The position numbers and the translations under genes are program-made. Below the pieces are notes generated by a model that saw nothing but the letters and a program-made list of their open reading frames with translations, was not told where the DNA came from and made no database searches. Of a stretch of DNA of 64,000 bases, positions 29,719-38,671 are shown piece after piece; the stretch's first letter is position 1, and every line of letters begins with the position of its first letter. The stretch is taken from the NCBI RefSeq assembly GCF_028595285.1, contig NZ_JAQQXQ010000001.1, forward strand, positions 456,308-520,307, in the 5' to 3' direction. Source of the DNA: Erythrobacter fulvus (GTDB taxonomy: Bacteria > Pseudomonadota > Alphaproteobacteria > Sphingomonadales > Sphingomonadaceae).

Positions 29719-31362
29719 CTAGCCTTCGGCGTCCTTCCACGCTTCGATCTGGCGGTCGAGCTGCTTGAGGATACGCTTGCGGGTGTCCTCGGAAAGGTCG
29801 CGGCTGCGCGCGATCTCGTCCCGCGCCTGTTCAATCCCCTTGAGCGCCGCTGCCATGTTCTTGCGCTGGCAGATGGTGATCGTGCGGGTACCGTCCTTGC
29901 CTTCTTCGACATTGGCGATGTTCTGTTCGCGGTCGCATTCGATCTTCACGACGACCCTCTGCTTGCCCGCTTCGGCGCGCGCCGCCTCGGCCTCGGCCAG
30001 CCCCTTGCGAAGCGCCTCGCGTGCTTCGGCATGGGCCTTGTCCGCATCGGCCAGCCCCTTGCGCAGTTCGATCACCATTGCCTCGCGCCCTTCCCAGGTC
30101 AGGCCTTCGCTCGGGCGCAGGTCCTCGGTCACCACTTCGCCGTCCGGACCGGCGCGCCGCACGATGCGGTTGCGGCGTTCCTTGCCGTCCGGGCCGATCT
30201 GCACCGTCTCGGTGACGGTCACGGTCGTGGTCTTCTTCTCGCCATCGGCGGCCTCGCTGTCCGGATCGATGAAGACGAAGGTCGAAACCTTGCCGGGGGC
30301 ATCGGGCGCGGGCGGCGCTTCGGGCGGTTCGGGCGCATCGGGCGCGGCAGGCGGTGCCGGCGGCACGGGCGGCCTGGGCGGCGCGGGTGCCTCGACCTGC
30401 GCTTCGGATGCGGCGTAGCTGATCGAAGCGGTCAGCGGCAACGCCAGCACGCCAAGGCCAAGCAACGCGCGGCCGGCCATCCGGCGACGGGCAGAAAGGT
30501 GGGACATCGACAGGCTCCTGAGACGTTGAATGATGGATTTCTCGCCCAGCACCGGACAGGCCATCGGCGCGGCCAGCGCGAGGTTCGGGCCGGCGGCGAA
30601 ACCGGCGATCAGGCGGGCGTAGGCGGCACGTTCGTCGGCATCGGCACGGGCGATCACGCGGGCATCGCACGCCGCTTCCTGATCGCGCCGCAGCGCCAGC
30701 CAGCCGTAATGGCCGAGCGGATTGAACCAGTGCAGCGCGAACAGCGGCTGGACGAGAATGTTGATCAGCAGATCGCCCCCGCGATGGTGCGCGACCTCGT
30801 GCGCCAGCGCCAGATCGCGCGCACGCCGATCATGCAGCGCCATGAAGCCGGGCGGCAGCGCGATCACCCGATCTAGCACGCCGAAGGCCAGCGGGGCATT
30901 GGTGCCCGGGGTTTCTACCAGCCGGATCGCGCCCAGCCGTCCGGGGATGCGCCCCATCTCGCGCCCACGCGCCAGCAAGTGCTCGCGCAAGGTGAAATAG
31001 GCGGCGAACCGGCGGCACAGGAACATGCCCGCCCCGCCAAGCCAGACCAGCAGCACCGCCTCGACCAAAGGAAGGCCATCAATCAGCGCAAACAGATCAA
31101 ATCCGGGTTCGGGCTGCGGCGCAACCACAATGGCCTCTGCCTGCCACACCGCCGGATCGGTCGCGGGCGCCGGAGCGGGCTTTGCCGGTGCCATCCAGGC
31201 GGGCAGCGTCAGCGGCGGCAGCACCAGCCGGATCAGCGGCAGCGCCCACAGCGCATAGGCGCATTGCGGTCCGCACCAGCGCGCCACTGGACGGCGCAGC
31301 AGCAGCACGATTGCGATCAGCACGCCGGTCCATGCCAGCGTCTCCATCATCACCGCGCTCAT
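29719..31362 (-). CDS. M56 family (BlaR1-type) membrane metallopeptidase
   Basis: 547 aa. N-terminal membrane helices (AWTGVLIAIVLLLRRPVARW and others), then the zinc motif HEVAHH in LALAHEVAHHRGGDLLINIL and the downstream RRDQEAACDARVIARADADE, as in BlaR1/MecR1. Unlike those, no penicillin-binding sensor domain follows: after a fourth hydrophobic stretch (LLGLGVLALPLTASISYAAS) there is a long Pro/Ala-rich stretch, then a charged helical C-terminus rich in Ala, Glu and Arg. Presumably it senses an envelope signal and cleaves the BlaI-type repressor encoded upstream; the start overlaps the repressor stop by 4 nt. Confidence 0.88.
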   Translation of the reverse strand: MSAVMMETLAWTGVLIAIVLLLRRPVARWCGPQCAYALWALPLIRLVLPPLTLPAWMAPAKPAPAPATDPAVWQAEAIVVAPQPEPGFDLFALIDGLPLVEAVLLVWLGGAGMFLCRRFAAYFTLREHLLARGREMGRIPGRLGAIRLVETPGTNAPLAFGVLDRVIALPPGFMALHDRRARDLALAHEVAHHRGGDLLINILVQPLFALHWFNPLGHYGWLALRRDQEAACDARVIARADADERAAYARLIAGFAAGPNLALAAPMACPVLGEKSIIQRLRSLSMSHLSARRRMAGRALLGLGVLALPLTASISYAASEAQVEAPAPPRPPVPPAPPAAPDAPEPPEAPPAPDAPGKVSTFVFIDPDSEAADGEKKTTTVTVTETVQIGPDGKERRNRIVRRAGPDGEVVTEDLRPSEGLTWEGREAMVIELRKGLADADKAHAEAREALRKGLAEAEAARAEAGKQRVVVKIECDREQNIANVEEGKDGTRTITICQRKNMAAALKGIEQARDEIARSRDLSEDTRKRILKQLDRQIEAWKDAEG

Positions 31363-31748
31363 GGCCGCAGCTCCTTCAGCAGCGCCTCGATCTCGGTAAG
31401 GTCATCCTCGGTCAGGGCCTCGGTTTCGGCCAGATGGGCGACCAGCGATGCTGCCCGCCCGCCGAACAGGCGATCAACCAGCCGCCGGGATTCGCCGCCG
31501 ACATAGGCTGAACGCGCGATCAGCGGCGAATAGAGATAACGCCGCCCGTCGGGCGCAGCGGACAGCGCACCCTTCTGCACCAGCCGCGCCAGCAGCGTCT
31601 TGACCGTGGCGAGGCTCCAGCCGCGCGCCGCACACACCGCCTCGCAAACTTCGGCAGCGGTCTGGCGCGGGCGTTCCCACAAGACATCCATCACCGCCAG
31701 TTCGGCTTCGGTGATGCGTTCGTGAACGGGTTCTTCCGGAGTTGTCAC
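31359..31748 (-). CDS. BlaI/MecI/CopY family transcriptional repressor
   Basis: 129 aa from GTG 31748, with AGGGAGG about 6 nt upstream; a TTG at 31763 is a longer alternative but would include this ribosome binding site inside the gene. The winged helix is ITEAELAVMDVLWERPRQTA and GWSLATVKTLLARLVQKGAL, with the wing GRRYLYSPLIARSAYVG. The C-terminus LAETEALTEDDLTEIEALLK is the dimerisation helix. It should repress its own operon (with the M56 peptidase) through the operator at 31771-31801. Confidence 0.9.
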   Translation of the reverse strand: MTTPEEPVHERITEAELAVMDVLWERPRQTAAEVCEAVCAARGWSLATVKTLLARLVQKGALSAAPDGRRYLYSPLIARSAYVGGESRRLVDRLFGGRAASLVAHLAETEALTEDDLTEIEALLKELRP

Positions 31749-31770
31749 AGGGGCCTCCCTCAAGACTGAT

Positions 31771-31801
31771 TACACCTGTAGTCATTGCGACTACATCTGT
31801 A
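31771..31801. promoter_or_regulatory. Double BlaI/MecI-type operator (TACAnnTGTA twice, 21 bp apart)
   Basis: TACACCTGTA (31771-31780) and TACATCTGTA (31792-31801) are both matches to the TACA-n2-TGTA dyad of BlaI/MecI operators. Centre-to-centre distance is 21 bp, two helical turns, so two dimers would bind the same face. It lies between the repressor gene (minus) and the fusion protein gene (plus), about 23 nt upstream of the repressor GTG, and may control both directions. Confidence 0.75.
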
Positions 31802-31871
31802 AACATTGCGCCCCGATGAACGACGCCGCTCCCCGCTTGCGCCTCGACGAAGCGCCGATATGTTCCCACGA

Positions 31872-33470
31872 ATGACACTCCGCGCCATATTCTCCGCCTT
31901 GCTCTTCCTGCTTGCCGCGCCGCTGCTGGCGCAGAGCGAGGAATTCCTGCCGCTCACTGCGCCGGTCGAACTGGCGCAGGATCAGCCCGATATCGCCATC
32001 GGCGAGCTGATCTTCCGCGGCGGGGTGGAGATCGCGCCCGACAAGGCGCAAATCGGCGGCATTTCGGGGCTCGAATGGCATGACGGGCAGCTTTATGCTG
32101 TCACCGACGACGGGCGCTGGCTGGTGCTGACGCCGGAGAACGTGCAGGGGCGGCTGGTCGATGTCTCACAGGTGACGATCGGCCCGCTGCTGGACGAACG
32201 CGGGCGCAAGCTGGGCGGCAAGGAACGCGGCGATGCGGAAGGCATCACGCGGCTGGCATCGGGCGAATGGCTGGTGTCGTTCGAGCAGGAACACCGCATC
32301 TGGCGTTATCCGGCGATCGGTGCTGCAGCGGCGGGCAGCGAGGACCACGCGGCCGCGCTTGTCGCGGGGGCCGAGGCCAATAGCGGGATCGAAACGATCG
32401 CGGCCTATGCAGGCGGCCTGTTCGCCTGCGGCGAATGGATCGATCCGGCGCGCCCCAATTGTCTGCGGATCACGCCCCAAGGCACACAAGCCTTCGCCCT
32501 CGCCGCGCCCGAAGGCATCGCCGAAGCAGGCGGCGTGCCGACCGACGCGGCCTGCGCCGAGGACGGCACCTGCTATGTCCTGCTGCGCAGTTATCGGCGG
32601 GGTGAAGGCAACCGCGCGGCCATTGTCGAAATGGCACCCGACAACACGCCCGAAACCCTCGCCGTGCTGACTCCGCCGCTCACGCTCGACAATTTCGAAG
32701 GGCTGGCCTTTCGCGAGGAGGCGGGGCGAAAGTTTCTCTATGTAATCTCGGACGACAACTTCAATAATTGCGACGGGAACGAGCGGCCCGATTGCCAGCG
32801 CACGCTGCTGATGAAGTTCGAGATCAAGGGCAATGCCCCTCCCCCCGGTGCGCCGGTGGTCGTGTCGGCTGCCCCTGCGACGAAATCCACCGCCCGCCCC
32901 GGCACCCGCCCCTTCCCCGAAGCGGCGAGCGTCAATGTCGTGCTCACGACCGAGCTGGGCGACATCACCATCGCGCTGGAGACCGAGCGCGCGCCCGTCA
33001 CCGCCGCCAATTTCCTGCGCTATGTCGATGAAAAGCGCTTCGACGGGACGGTGTTCTACCGCGCGATGCGATTGGACCGCGAACCGCGCCCCAACGGGCT
33101 GTTGCAGGGCGGGACGCAATTCGATCCCAAGCGCATCCTGCCCGGCATCCCGCACGAGCCGACCTCGCAGACCGGCCTCACCCACACCCACGGCGCATTG
33201 TCGATGGCGATGGGCGAGCCCGGCAGCGCGAACGGCGATTTCTCGATCATGATCGAGGACCAGACCGGATTGGACGCCGATCCTGCCGCCAGTGATCCGG
33301 TGTGGCGCAATGGCTATGCCGTGTTCGGCTATGTCGTGGACGGGATGGATGTGGTCGCCGCGATCCACGCCAGCGAAATCGACCCCGACAAGGGCGAAGG
33401 CTGGATGAAGGGCGAAATCCTGGCAAAGCCGGTGAAGATCATTTCTGTCCGGCGCGCACCGGCGGAGTAA
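31872..33470 (+). CDS. Exported fusion: phytase-like esterase domain plus cyclophilin PPIase
   Basis: 532 aa from ATG 31872 (or 31860). Signal peptide to about PLLAQS. Residues 30-320 match the esterase-like-activity-of-phytase family: GISGLEWHDGQLYAVTDDGR, EGITRLASGEWLVSFEQEHR, NFEGLAFREEAGRKFLYVIS and DDNFNNC. A Pro/Ala-rich linker near residue 340 leads to a cyclophilin domain with VVLTTELGDITIALETERAP, FYRAM (the catalytic Arg), LLQGGTQF (Gln) and GALSMAMGEPGSANGDFSIM. The frame is open across the join. In relatives I expect these as separate proteins. Tail overlaps the C13 peptidase gene by 32 nt. Confidence 0.82.
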   Translation: MTLRAIFSALLFLLAAPLLAQSEEFLPLTAPVELAQDQPDIAIGELIFRGGVEIAPDKAQIGGISGLEWHDGQLYAVTDDGRWLVLTPENVQGRLVDVSQVTIGPLLDERGRKLGGKERGDAEGITRLASGEWLVSFEQEHRIWRYPAIGAAAAGSEDHAAALVAGAEANSGIETIAAYAGGLFACGEWIDPARPNCLRITPQGTQAFALAAPEGIAEAGGVPTDAACAEDGTCYVLLRSYRRGEGNRAAIVEMAPDNTPETLAVLTPPLTLDNFEGLAFREEAGRKFLYVISDDNFNNCDGNERPDCQRTLLMKFEIKGNAPPPGAPVVVSAAPATKSTARPGTRPFPEAASVNVVLTTELGDITIALETERAPVTAANFLRYVDEKRFDGTVFYRAMRLDREPRPNGLLQGGTQFDPKRILPGIPHEPTSQTGLTHTHGALSMAMGEPGSANGDFSIMIEDQTGLDADPAASDPVWRNGYAVFGYVVDGMDVVAAIHASEIDPDKGEGWMKGEILAKPVKIISVRRAPAE

Positions 33471-34458
33471 ACGCCGCCGGATCGAAGGCGGGCCGCCCGA
33501 CCGGTGCGCTGGCGATACGCGGTATATTCGCCTCGATCTGCGGCAGCCAGCCTTTCGCATCGGCCCCGATGCTCACCTGCGGCAGCGAAGCGAGAAAACG
33601 CGCCTTGATCTCCCATTCCGCGACCGAACGCCCCGCCATGCGCGCTGCCTCGTCAAGGCTCACCGGCTGGCGCAGCGCGCGGTTGATCAGCGCATCGCCG
33701 AAGAACGTCCAGTCATTCTCCGCCGCGCAGCCGAAGGACGTTCGCGTGCTGGCCGCTGCGGTCAGAATCGCTGTGTCGGGACTGGCGAGTGCGGGAACGA
33801 ATACCCCCGAATAGCAGGCCGAAAGGATCAGCACCCGCCGTCGGATCCCCGCTTCCTCCAGCGCCGCTTTCAGACGCGCAGGGGACAGGATGCCATAACC
33901 GCTGTCGCCGTAATGATAGGCCAGCCCCAAATCCAGCCCGTGGCTAGTGGTGTAGAGCACCAGCACGTCCTCGGATGCGTCCATCAGGGTGCCGATATGC
34001 GACAGCGCCAGCACCAGCGCGGTGATCGAGCCGTGCGGCGCATCGTCGCGCACCCCGTCCGGCCCGGCCAGCACCAGCGTGCGGGCTTGTGCGCCGTAAC
34101 GCGCAGCCAGCACCCGCCCCGCCTCGCGCGCCTCACGGGCGAAGACAGGATCGCTGTCGAGCGCGATGGTGACGACGTAGGCATCGGGCGTGCCCGGCAC
34201 GTGAGGCTGAAGCGCGGCAAGCGCGCTATCGAGCCGCCGCTGCTGTTCGCGGATATGCGCGGCGCTGAACCCGCGTCGCAGCTCCGGCCCCGCCTCGAAA
34301 CTGGCACGCCGCTGGGTGCGGCTTTCCCCGCTGCCGAGATCGGGGAACGGCGCGGTGTGCGGCGGCGGCTGGTTGGGATTGGCGGGGGCTGACTGCGGAA
34401 GCGCCGGGGCCGCGAGCAATGCCGCGAGAAGCCCGGTGATGATCGCGCCCCTGTTCAT
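33439..34458 (-). CDS. Secreted C13 (legumain-like) caspase-fold peptidase
   Basis: 339 aa with a signal peptide (IITGLLAALLAAPALPQSAP). The catalytic dyad fits clan CD: His in LYTTSHGLDLGLAYHYG and Cys in RRVLILSACYSGVFVPALAS, followed by TAILTAAASTRTSFGCAAEN. C13 enzymes in eukaryotes include legumain and GPI8; bacterial members are exported proteins of unknown role. A disordered Pro-rich stretch (NPNQPPPHTAPFPD) follows the signal. The gene is monocistronic by position. Confidence 0.83.
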   Translation of the reverse strand: MNRGAIITGLLAALLAAPALPQSAPANPNQPPPHTAPFPDLGSGESRTQRRASFEAGPELRRGFSAAHIREQQRRLDSALAALQPHVPGTPDAYVVTIALDSDPVFAREAREAGRVLAARYGAQARTLVLAGPDGVRDDAPHGSITALVLALSHIGTLMDASEDVLVLYTTSHGLDLGLAYHYGDSGYGILSPARLKAALEEAGIRRRVLILSACYSGVFVPALASPDTAILTAAASTRTSFGCAAENDWTFFGDALINRALRQPVSLDEAARMAGRSVAEWEIKARFLASLPQVSIGADAKGWLPQIEANIPRIASAPVGRPAFDPAAFTPPVRAGQK

Positions 34459-34617
34459 CGGGGATCAAGGTGATGCGGCACGCCAAAAGGGTCAAGCGCT
34501 ATTCCCGTCGACGCACGCTTTTGTCTTTTGCAATCCAGCCAAAGCCATTAAGCTATTAGAATATTTGAAGCGGGTCGCAGCGCTCCCGGGGGCATGACGG
34601 CACGGAAGGGGGCAGAC

Positions 34618-34992
34618 GTGGGGCAGACCTTCAAGCTACTGGGACCGCCCTTGCGCGGCACGATAGCATTGGCGTGGGCATTCGCGCTCGCCTCGTGCAC
34701 CATCGTTCAGGTCGATGGCCCGGCGAAGGTCACCCGCATTTATCCAGGGGTGCTCAGAATTGAGCCTGCTGCCGACAATTCAATGATTGCCTATCGTACC
34801 CGCGGGTTCGGCATCGTGCCGGGCCACAATGGCGTGACTGTGGGCTTTGCCGGGGAAACGGCAGTCGCGATGGCGGACACGGATCAATGCCGGGTTGTCC
34901 TGTTTGATCCTGATCCGGAGACTGTCGGCGAACTCGCAGCGCTGCTGCAACCGGTTATTCCGAAACAACAAGTATGTAACCTTGGGGGGTAA
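34618..34992 (+). CDS. Unknown small lipoprotein (upstream member of a pair)
   Basis: 124 aa from GTG 34618, preceded by GGAAGGGGG; an ATG at 34594 gives 132 aa. A signal sequence (GTIALAWAFALASC) ends in a lipobox LASC. The mature part is IVQVDGPAKVTRIYPGVLRI, then GFGIVPGHNGVTVGFAGETA and a Cys near the end (QVCNLGG). No domain recognised. The next gene starts 3 nt after its stop, so the two lipoproteins are probably coexpressed. Base use is somewhat less GC-rich than the neighbouring housekeeping genes. Confidence 0.65.
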   Translation: MGQTFKLLGPPLRGTIALAWAFALASCTIVQVDGPAKVTRIYPGVLRIEPAADNSMIAYRTRGFGIVPGHNGVTVGFAGETAVAMADTDQCRVVLFDPDPETVGELAALLQPVIPKQQVCNLGG

Positions 34993-34995
34993 TGG

Positions 34996-35961
34996 ATGAA
35001 CAGGAATTTTTTGGGCGCAACCGTGGCCCTTCTTACGCTTGCCGGGTGCAGTTCGGTCGATCAAGTTCCGCTCGTCTATGTATCGACGACGAAGGTAGGC
35101 GTTAATGTCGAGAGCGGATCAGCCGAAACACCCGGGGCAAGCATCATGATAGGCGTCGATCTGACCGATGCTGCCTATGTCCCAGTTGCGGTAACACGCA
35201 ACTGTTCCGGCGACACTGTGGAGATGATGAAGCTGTGCGCCGATAATCTCAAGGAAATCACGGTCATCCGAGGGGAAAGCAAGGCCCTCACCGAGAATGA
35301 CAAATCGCGGATTAAGCAACTGGCCAACGATGCCAACGCGCTCAGCGAGAAGATGGTCGGTACTGCCGGAAACTATTCGACAGCCTTGTCAAACCTCGCC
35401 GAGGCGCAGTCGAGCGTTCGTGCGGCTGAGTCCGCGAAGGCGCAGGTTGACCTGTTGACCGCCAAGAAAGAGGCTTTGCCGGAAGGAACGGAATTTATCG
35501 AAAGCGCGCAGCTTGACGAAGCGACGCGCACCTTCAGTGATCTGGAAAACCGGAAAAAGACACTCGCCGCAGCTGGCGATGCTGTCGATGCGGCGCGCCA
35601 AGCGCTCGATAAGGACAAGCAGGATTTGAGGAAGCTCACAAATGAGTTTCTCAACCTGATTCCCCGGGAAAGCGGTTCCTCGTTGGGGCAGAGCGATGCT
35701 CTTTCGGTGTTCGGAACCTTTACCGGCGACATCAATGGCAAAACGGGACAGGAAACAGGGTCCAGCGTCCGACTTGGTAAGAGCTTTTCGACTGGCGTTG
35801 CCGCGCAGCATCTCGCGCAAGGTGTTGCCGATCGTGAGAGAGTGGTTGCCGAAAAACGCTCGGATTGCGTGAAGGCGGTGACGGACGGCTTCGCGGCCCT
35901 CCCCAACACTGCACGGACCTTGGATACATACCAGAAGCTGCTGTCGCGCTGCGACGGCTAA
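34996..35961 (+). CDS. Unknown coiled-coil lipoprotein (downstream member of a pair)
   Basis: 321 aa. Lipobox LTLAGC at residues 13-18. A beta-rich N-terminal domain (VPLVYVSTTKVGVNVESGSA, PGASIMIGVDLTDAAYVPVA) is followed by a long charged helical region, about residues 95-235, with repeated Ala/Glu/Lys/Leu (AEAQSSVRAAESAKAQVDLL, ENRKKTLAAAGDAVDAARQA), probably coiled coil, and a C-terminal region with GKTGQETGSSVRLGKSF. I do not recognise the family. It ends 36 nt before a terminator-like hairpin. Confidence 0.7.
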   Translation: MNRNFLGATVALLTLAGCSSVDQVPLVYVSTTKVGVNVESGSAETPGASIMIGVDLTDAAYVPVAVTRNCSGDTVEMMKLCADNLKEITVIRGESKALTENDKSRIKQLANDANALSEKMVGTAGNYSTALSNLAEAQSSVRAAESAKAQVDLLTAKKEALPEGTEFIESAQLDEATRTFSDLENRKKTLAAAGDAVDAARQALDKDKQDLRKLTNEFLNLIPRESGSSLGQSDALSVFGTFTGDINGKTGQETGSSVRLGKSFSTGVAAQHLAQGVADRERVVAEKRSDCVKAVTDGFAALPNTARTLDTYQKLLSRCDG

Positions 35962-35997
35962 TATCTGGCGACAGCAAACAGCCTGTCCCGATTTGCA

Positions 35998-36021
35998 CCC
36001 CCTCCCGCACGCGGGAGGGGG
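35998..36021. terminator. Bidirectional hairpin terminator
   Basis: CCCCCTCCCGC, a 2-nt spacer (AC) and GCGGGAGGGGG form a near-perfect inverted repeat followed by CTTT on the plus strand. It lies between the convergent lipoprotein gene (ends 35961) and sdhA (ends 36033 on the minus strand), so it may end both transcripts. Confidence 0.65.
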
Positions 36022-36032
36022 CTTTCACGCGA

Positions 36033-37892
36033 TCAATACACCCGTGCCTTGGGCTCGATGTACTTGATGTCGTCGGTCAGCGTATATTCGTGCACCGGAC
36101 GGTAATCGATCCGGATGTTGCTGCCGCGACCGCCCCAGCCGTCGAACCAGGCGATGGTGTGCTTCATCCATTCCTTGTCGTTGCGATCGGGGAAGTCCTC
36201 GTGCGCGTGGGCGCCGCGGCTTTCCTTGCGGTTTGCCGCCGATGCCATCGTCACATTGGCCTGCGCCATGAGGTTGTCGAGCTCCAGCGTTTCGATCAGG
36301 TCGCTGTTCCAGATCAGCGACTTGTCGGTGACGTGGATGTCCTCCATCCGCTTGTTCTGCTCGGCGAGCTTCGCCACGCCTTCGTCCATTAGTTTCTGAT
36401 CGCGGAACACGGCGCAGTGCTTTTGCATTGCCTTCTGCATTTCCGCACGGATCTGCGCGGTGGGCGATCCGCCCTCGGCATAGCGGAAGTGATCCAGACG
36501 GGTCAGCGCGAAATCGGCGCTGTCCGCGGGAAGCTCCGGCTGCTTGGCATTGGGCTTCAGATTGTCGCGCAGGTGGTGGCCGGTCGCACGGCCGAACACC
36601 ACGAGATCGATCAGCGAGTTCGAGCCGAGGCGGTTCGCCCCGTGCACCGAAACGCAGGCCGCCTCGCCCACGGCGTAAAGGCCGGGAATGACCTGATCCG
36701 GATTGCCGTCCGGCCCCAGCGTCACGACCTGCCCGTGATAGTTACACGGGATGCCGCCCATGTTGTAATGCACCGTCGGGGTGACGGGCAGTGGCTGGCG
36801 GGTCAGATCGACGCCGGCGAAGATCTTGCCGCTTTCGGTGATGCCCGGCAGGCGCTGGGCCAGCACGTTCGGGTCGATATGGTCGAGGTGGAGGTAGATG
36901 TGATCCCCCTCCGGCCCGACGCCGCGCCCTTCGCGCATTTCGAGCGCCATCGAGCGCGAAACGACGTCGCGCGAGGCGAGATCCTTCGCGGAAGGCGCGT
37001 AACGCTCCATGAAGCGTTCGCCTTCGGAGTTGGTGAGGTAACCGCCCTCCCCGCGCGCGCCTTCGGTGATCAGCACGCCCGCGCCGTAGATGCCGGTCGG
37101 GTGGAACTGCACGAATTCCATGTCCTGCAGCGGCAGCCCTGCACGCAGCACCATCCCGCCGCCGTCGCCGGTGCAGGTGTGGGCTGAGGTGGCGGTGTAG
37201 TAGCAGCGCCCGTAGCCGCCGGTCGCCAGAACCACGCTCTGCGCGCGGAAGCGGTGGATCGTGCCGTCATCAAGGCACATCGCCATCACGCCGACGCAGA
37301 CCTTCTGGCCGTCACGCTCCGACATGATCAGATCGAGCGCGAAATACTCGATGAAGAAGTCGGCGTCATACTTCAGGCTCTGCTGGTAGAGCGCGTGGAG
37401 CATGGCGTGGCCGGTGCGGTCGGCGGCGGCGCAGGTGCGCTGCACCGGCGGGCCGGCGCCCATGTTCTGCATGTGCCCGCCGAACGGGCGCTGATAGATC
37501 GTGCCGTCGGCATTGCGGCTGAAGGGCACGCCCGCGTGTTCGAGCTCGTAAACCGCCGCCGGGGCTTCGCGCGCGAGATATTCGATCGCGTCCTGATCGC
37601 CCAGCCAGTCAGACCCCTTGACGGTGTCATACATGTGCCAGGTCCAGTGGTCGGGCGAGTTGTTGCCGAGCGATGCGGCGATGCCGCCCTGCGCTGCGAC
37701 AGTGTGCGAGCGGGTCGGGAACACCTTGGAGATATTGGCGGTGCGCAGGCCGGCCTCGGCCGCGCCCATCGTCGCGCGCAGGCCGGAACCACCCGCGCCC
37801 ACAACGACGACGTCATAGGTATGATCGATGATCTTGTAAGCGCCCTTCAGGTGCGGTGCACCGCCGGTTTCGCTTGCTGCTGCGGTAGCCAT
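36033..37892 (-). CDS. sdhA: Succinate dehydrogenase flavoprotein subunit
   Basis: 619 aa from ATG 37892 (an upstream frame extension to 38108 lies inside sdhD and is not real). FAD motif [20 protein letters not shown]; the FAD-linking His is in [17 protein letters not shown]; active-site segments are [18 protein letters not shown] and [20 protein letters not shown]. It oxidises succinate to fumarate as part of complex II at the inner membrane. It shares one base with sdhD (TAA/ATG junction). sdhB does not follow: a terminator hairpin and convergent lipoprotein genes come next. Confidence 0.96.
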   Translation of the reverse strand: MATAAASETGGAPHLKGAYKIIDHTYDVVVVGAGGSGLRATMGAAEAGLRTANISKVFPTRSHTVAAQGGIAASLGNNSPDHWTWHMYDTVKGSDWLGDQDAIEYLAREAPAAVYELEHAGVPFSRNADGTIYQRPFGGHMQNMGAGPPVQRTCAAADRTGHAMLHALYQQSLKYDADFFIEYFALDLIMSERDGQKVCVGVMAMCLDDGTIHRFRAQSVVLATGGYGRCYYTATSAHTCTGDGGGMVLRAGLPLQDMEFVQFHPTGIYGAGVLITEGARGEGGYLTNSEGERFMERYAPSAKDLASRDVVSRSMALEMREGRGVGPEGDHIYLHLDHIDPNVLAQRLPGITESGKIFAGVDLTRQPLPVTPTVHYNMGGIPCNYHGQVVTLGPDGNPDQVIPGLYAVGEAACVSVHGANRLGSNSLIDLVVFGRATGHHLRDNLKPNAKQPELPADSADFALTRLDHFRYAEGGSPTAQIRAEMQKAMQKHCAVFRDQKLMDEGVAKLAEQNKRMEDIHVTDKSLIWNSDLIETLELDNLMAQANVTMASAANRKESRGAHAHEDFPDRNDKEWMKHTIAWFDGWGGRGSNIRIDYRPVHEYTLTDDIKYIEPKARVY

Positions 37893-38278
37893 CAGGCCTG
37901 ACCTCCGAATGCGAGCGCGGCAACGCTGAAAATGGCAAAGGCGCCGCCGCCGATAGTTGCGAGATTGAGCGCTGCAAGGGCAGCGAATTTGGTGCCGGCT
38001 TCGTGGACATAATCCTCGATCAGCACCTGCAGCCCGAGCCGGGCGTGCCAGAACAGGCTGATGACCAGCAGGATCATCGCCGTCGCCGAGACCGGCTGCG
38101 AAAGCCACTTGGTGACGCTGGCATAGCCGAAATCGCCGAGCATGATGAAGCTGACCAGCAGCCAGCTCATCAGCACCACATTGCCGATCGCGGTGAAACG
38201 CTGCACCAGCCAGTGATGCGGGCCTTCATGCGCCGCGCCCAGACCGCGCACGCGTCCGATGGAAGTTCCGTTACCCAT
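37892..38278 (-). CDS. sdhD: Succinate dehydrogenase membrane anchor SdhD
   Basis: 128 aa with three membrane segments ([40 protein letters not shown], and [20 protein letters not shown]). [16 protein letters not shown] contains the haem-b ligand His region typical of Sdh[20 protein letters not shown] is the conserved N-terminal motif. It anchors complex II with SdhC and helps form the ubiquinone site. It lies 12 nt downstream of sdhC. Confidence 0.93.
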   Translation of the reverse strand: MGNGTSIGRVRGLGAAHEGPHHWLVQRFTAIGNVVLMSWLLVSFIMLGDFGYASVTKWLSQPVSATAMILLVISLFWHARLGLQVLIEDYVHEAGTKFAALAALNLATIGGGAFAIFSVAALAFGGQA

Positions 38279-38290
38279 GGTCTTTCCTCC

Positions 38291-38671
38291 TCAGCGCAGC
38301 AGGAGCAGGGCCCAGAAGCCCGCGGTGAGCAGAATCGCGATGATCGGCGCAGCGATCGACCACATGCGGTTGGTGTCGAGTTCGTAACCCGCGCCGATAT
38401 CCAGCACAAAGTGGCGAAGCCCGCTCATCAGGTGGGTGAAGAACGCCCAAGACAGCCCGACCAGCACCACCATGCCGGGAATCGAGCCCATGATCGCCTG
38501 GAAGCTGGCATAGGCCGCCGGCCCGCTGGCAAGCGCGCCCAGCCACCACACCAGCACGGCGAGGCCGACCAGCGCCATGCCGTCGCCGGTTGCGCGGTGG
38601 AGGATCGAAATCAGCATGTGCGGCCCCCAGCGCCACACCTGCAAATGGGGAGAAAGCGGTCTTTGGTTCAT
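38291..38671 (-). CDS. sdhC: Succinate dehydrogenase cytochrome b556 subunit SdhC
   Basis: 126 aa. RPLSPHLQVWRWGPHMLISI is the SdhC N-terminal signature; the haem ligand His is in LMSGLRHFVLDIGAGYE; three membrane helices follow the expected pattern. First gene of sdhC-sdhD-sdhA, with its promoter expected in the 108-nt divergent region before the SDR gene at 38780. Confidence 0.94.
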   Translation of the reverse strand: MNQRPLSPHLQVWRWGPHMLISILHRATGDGMALVGLAVLVWWLGALASGPAAYASFQAIMGSIPGMVVLVGLSWAFFTHLMSGLRHFVLDIGAGYELDTNRMWSIAAPIIAILLTAGFWALLLLR

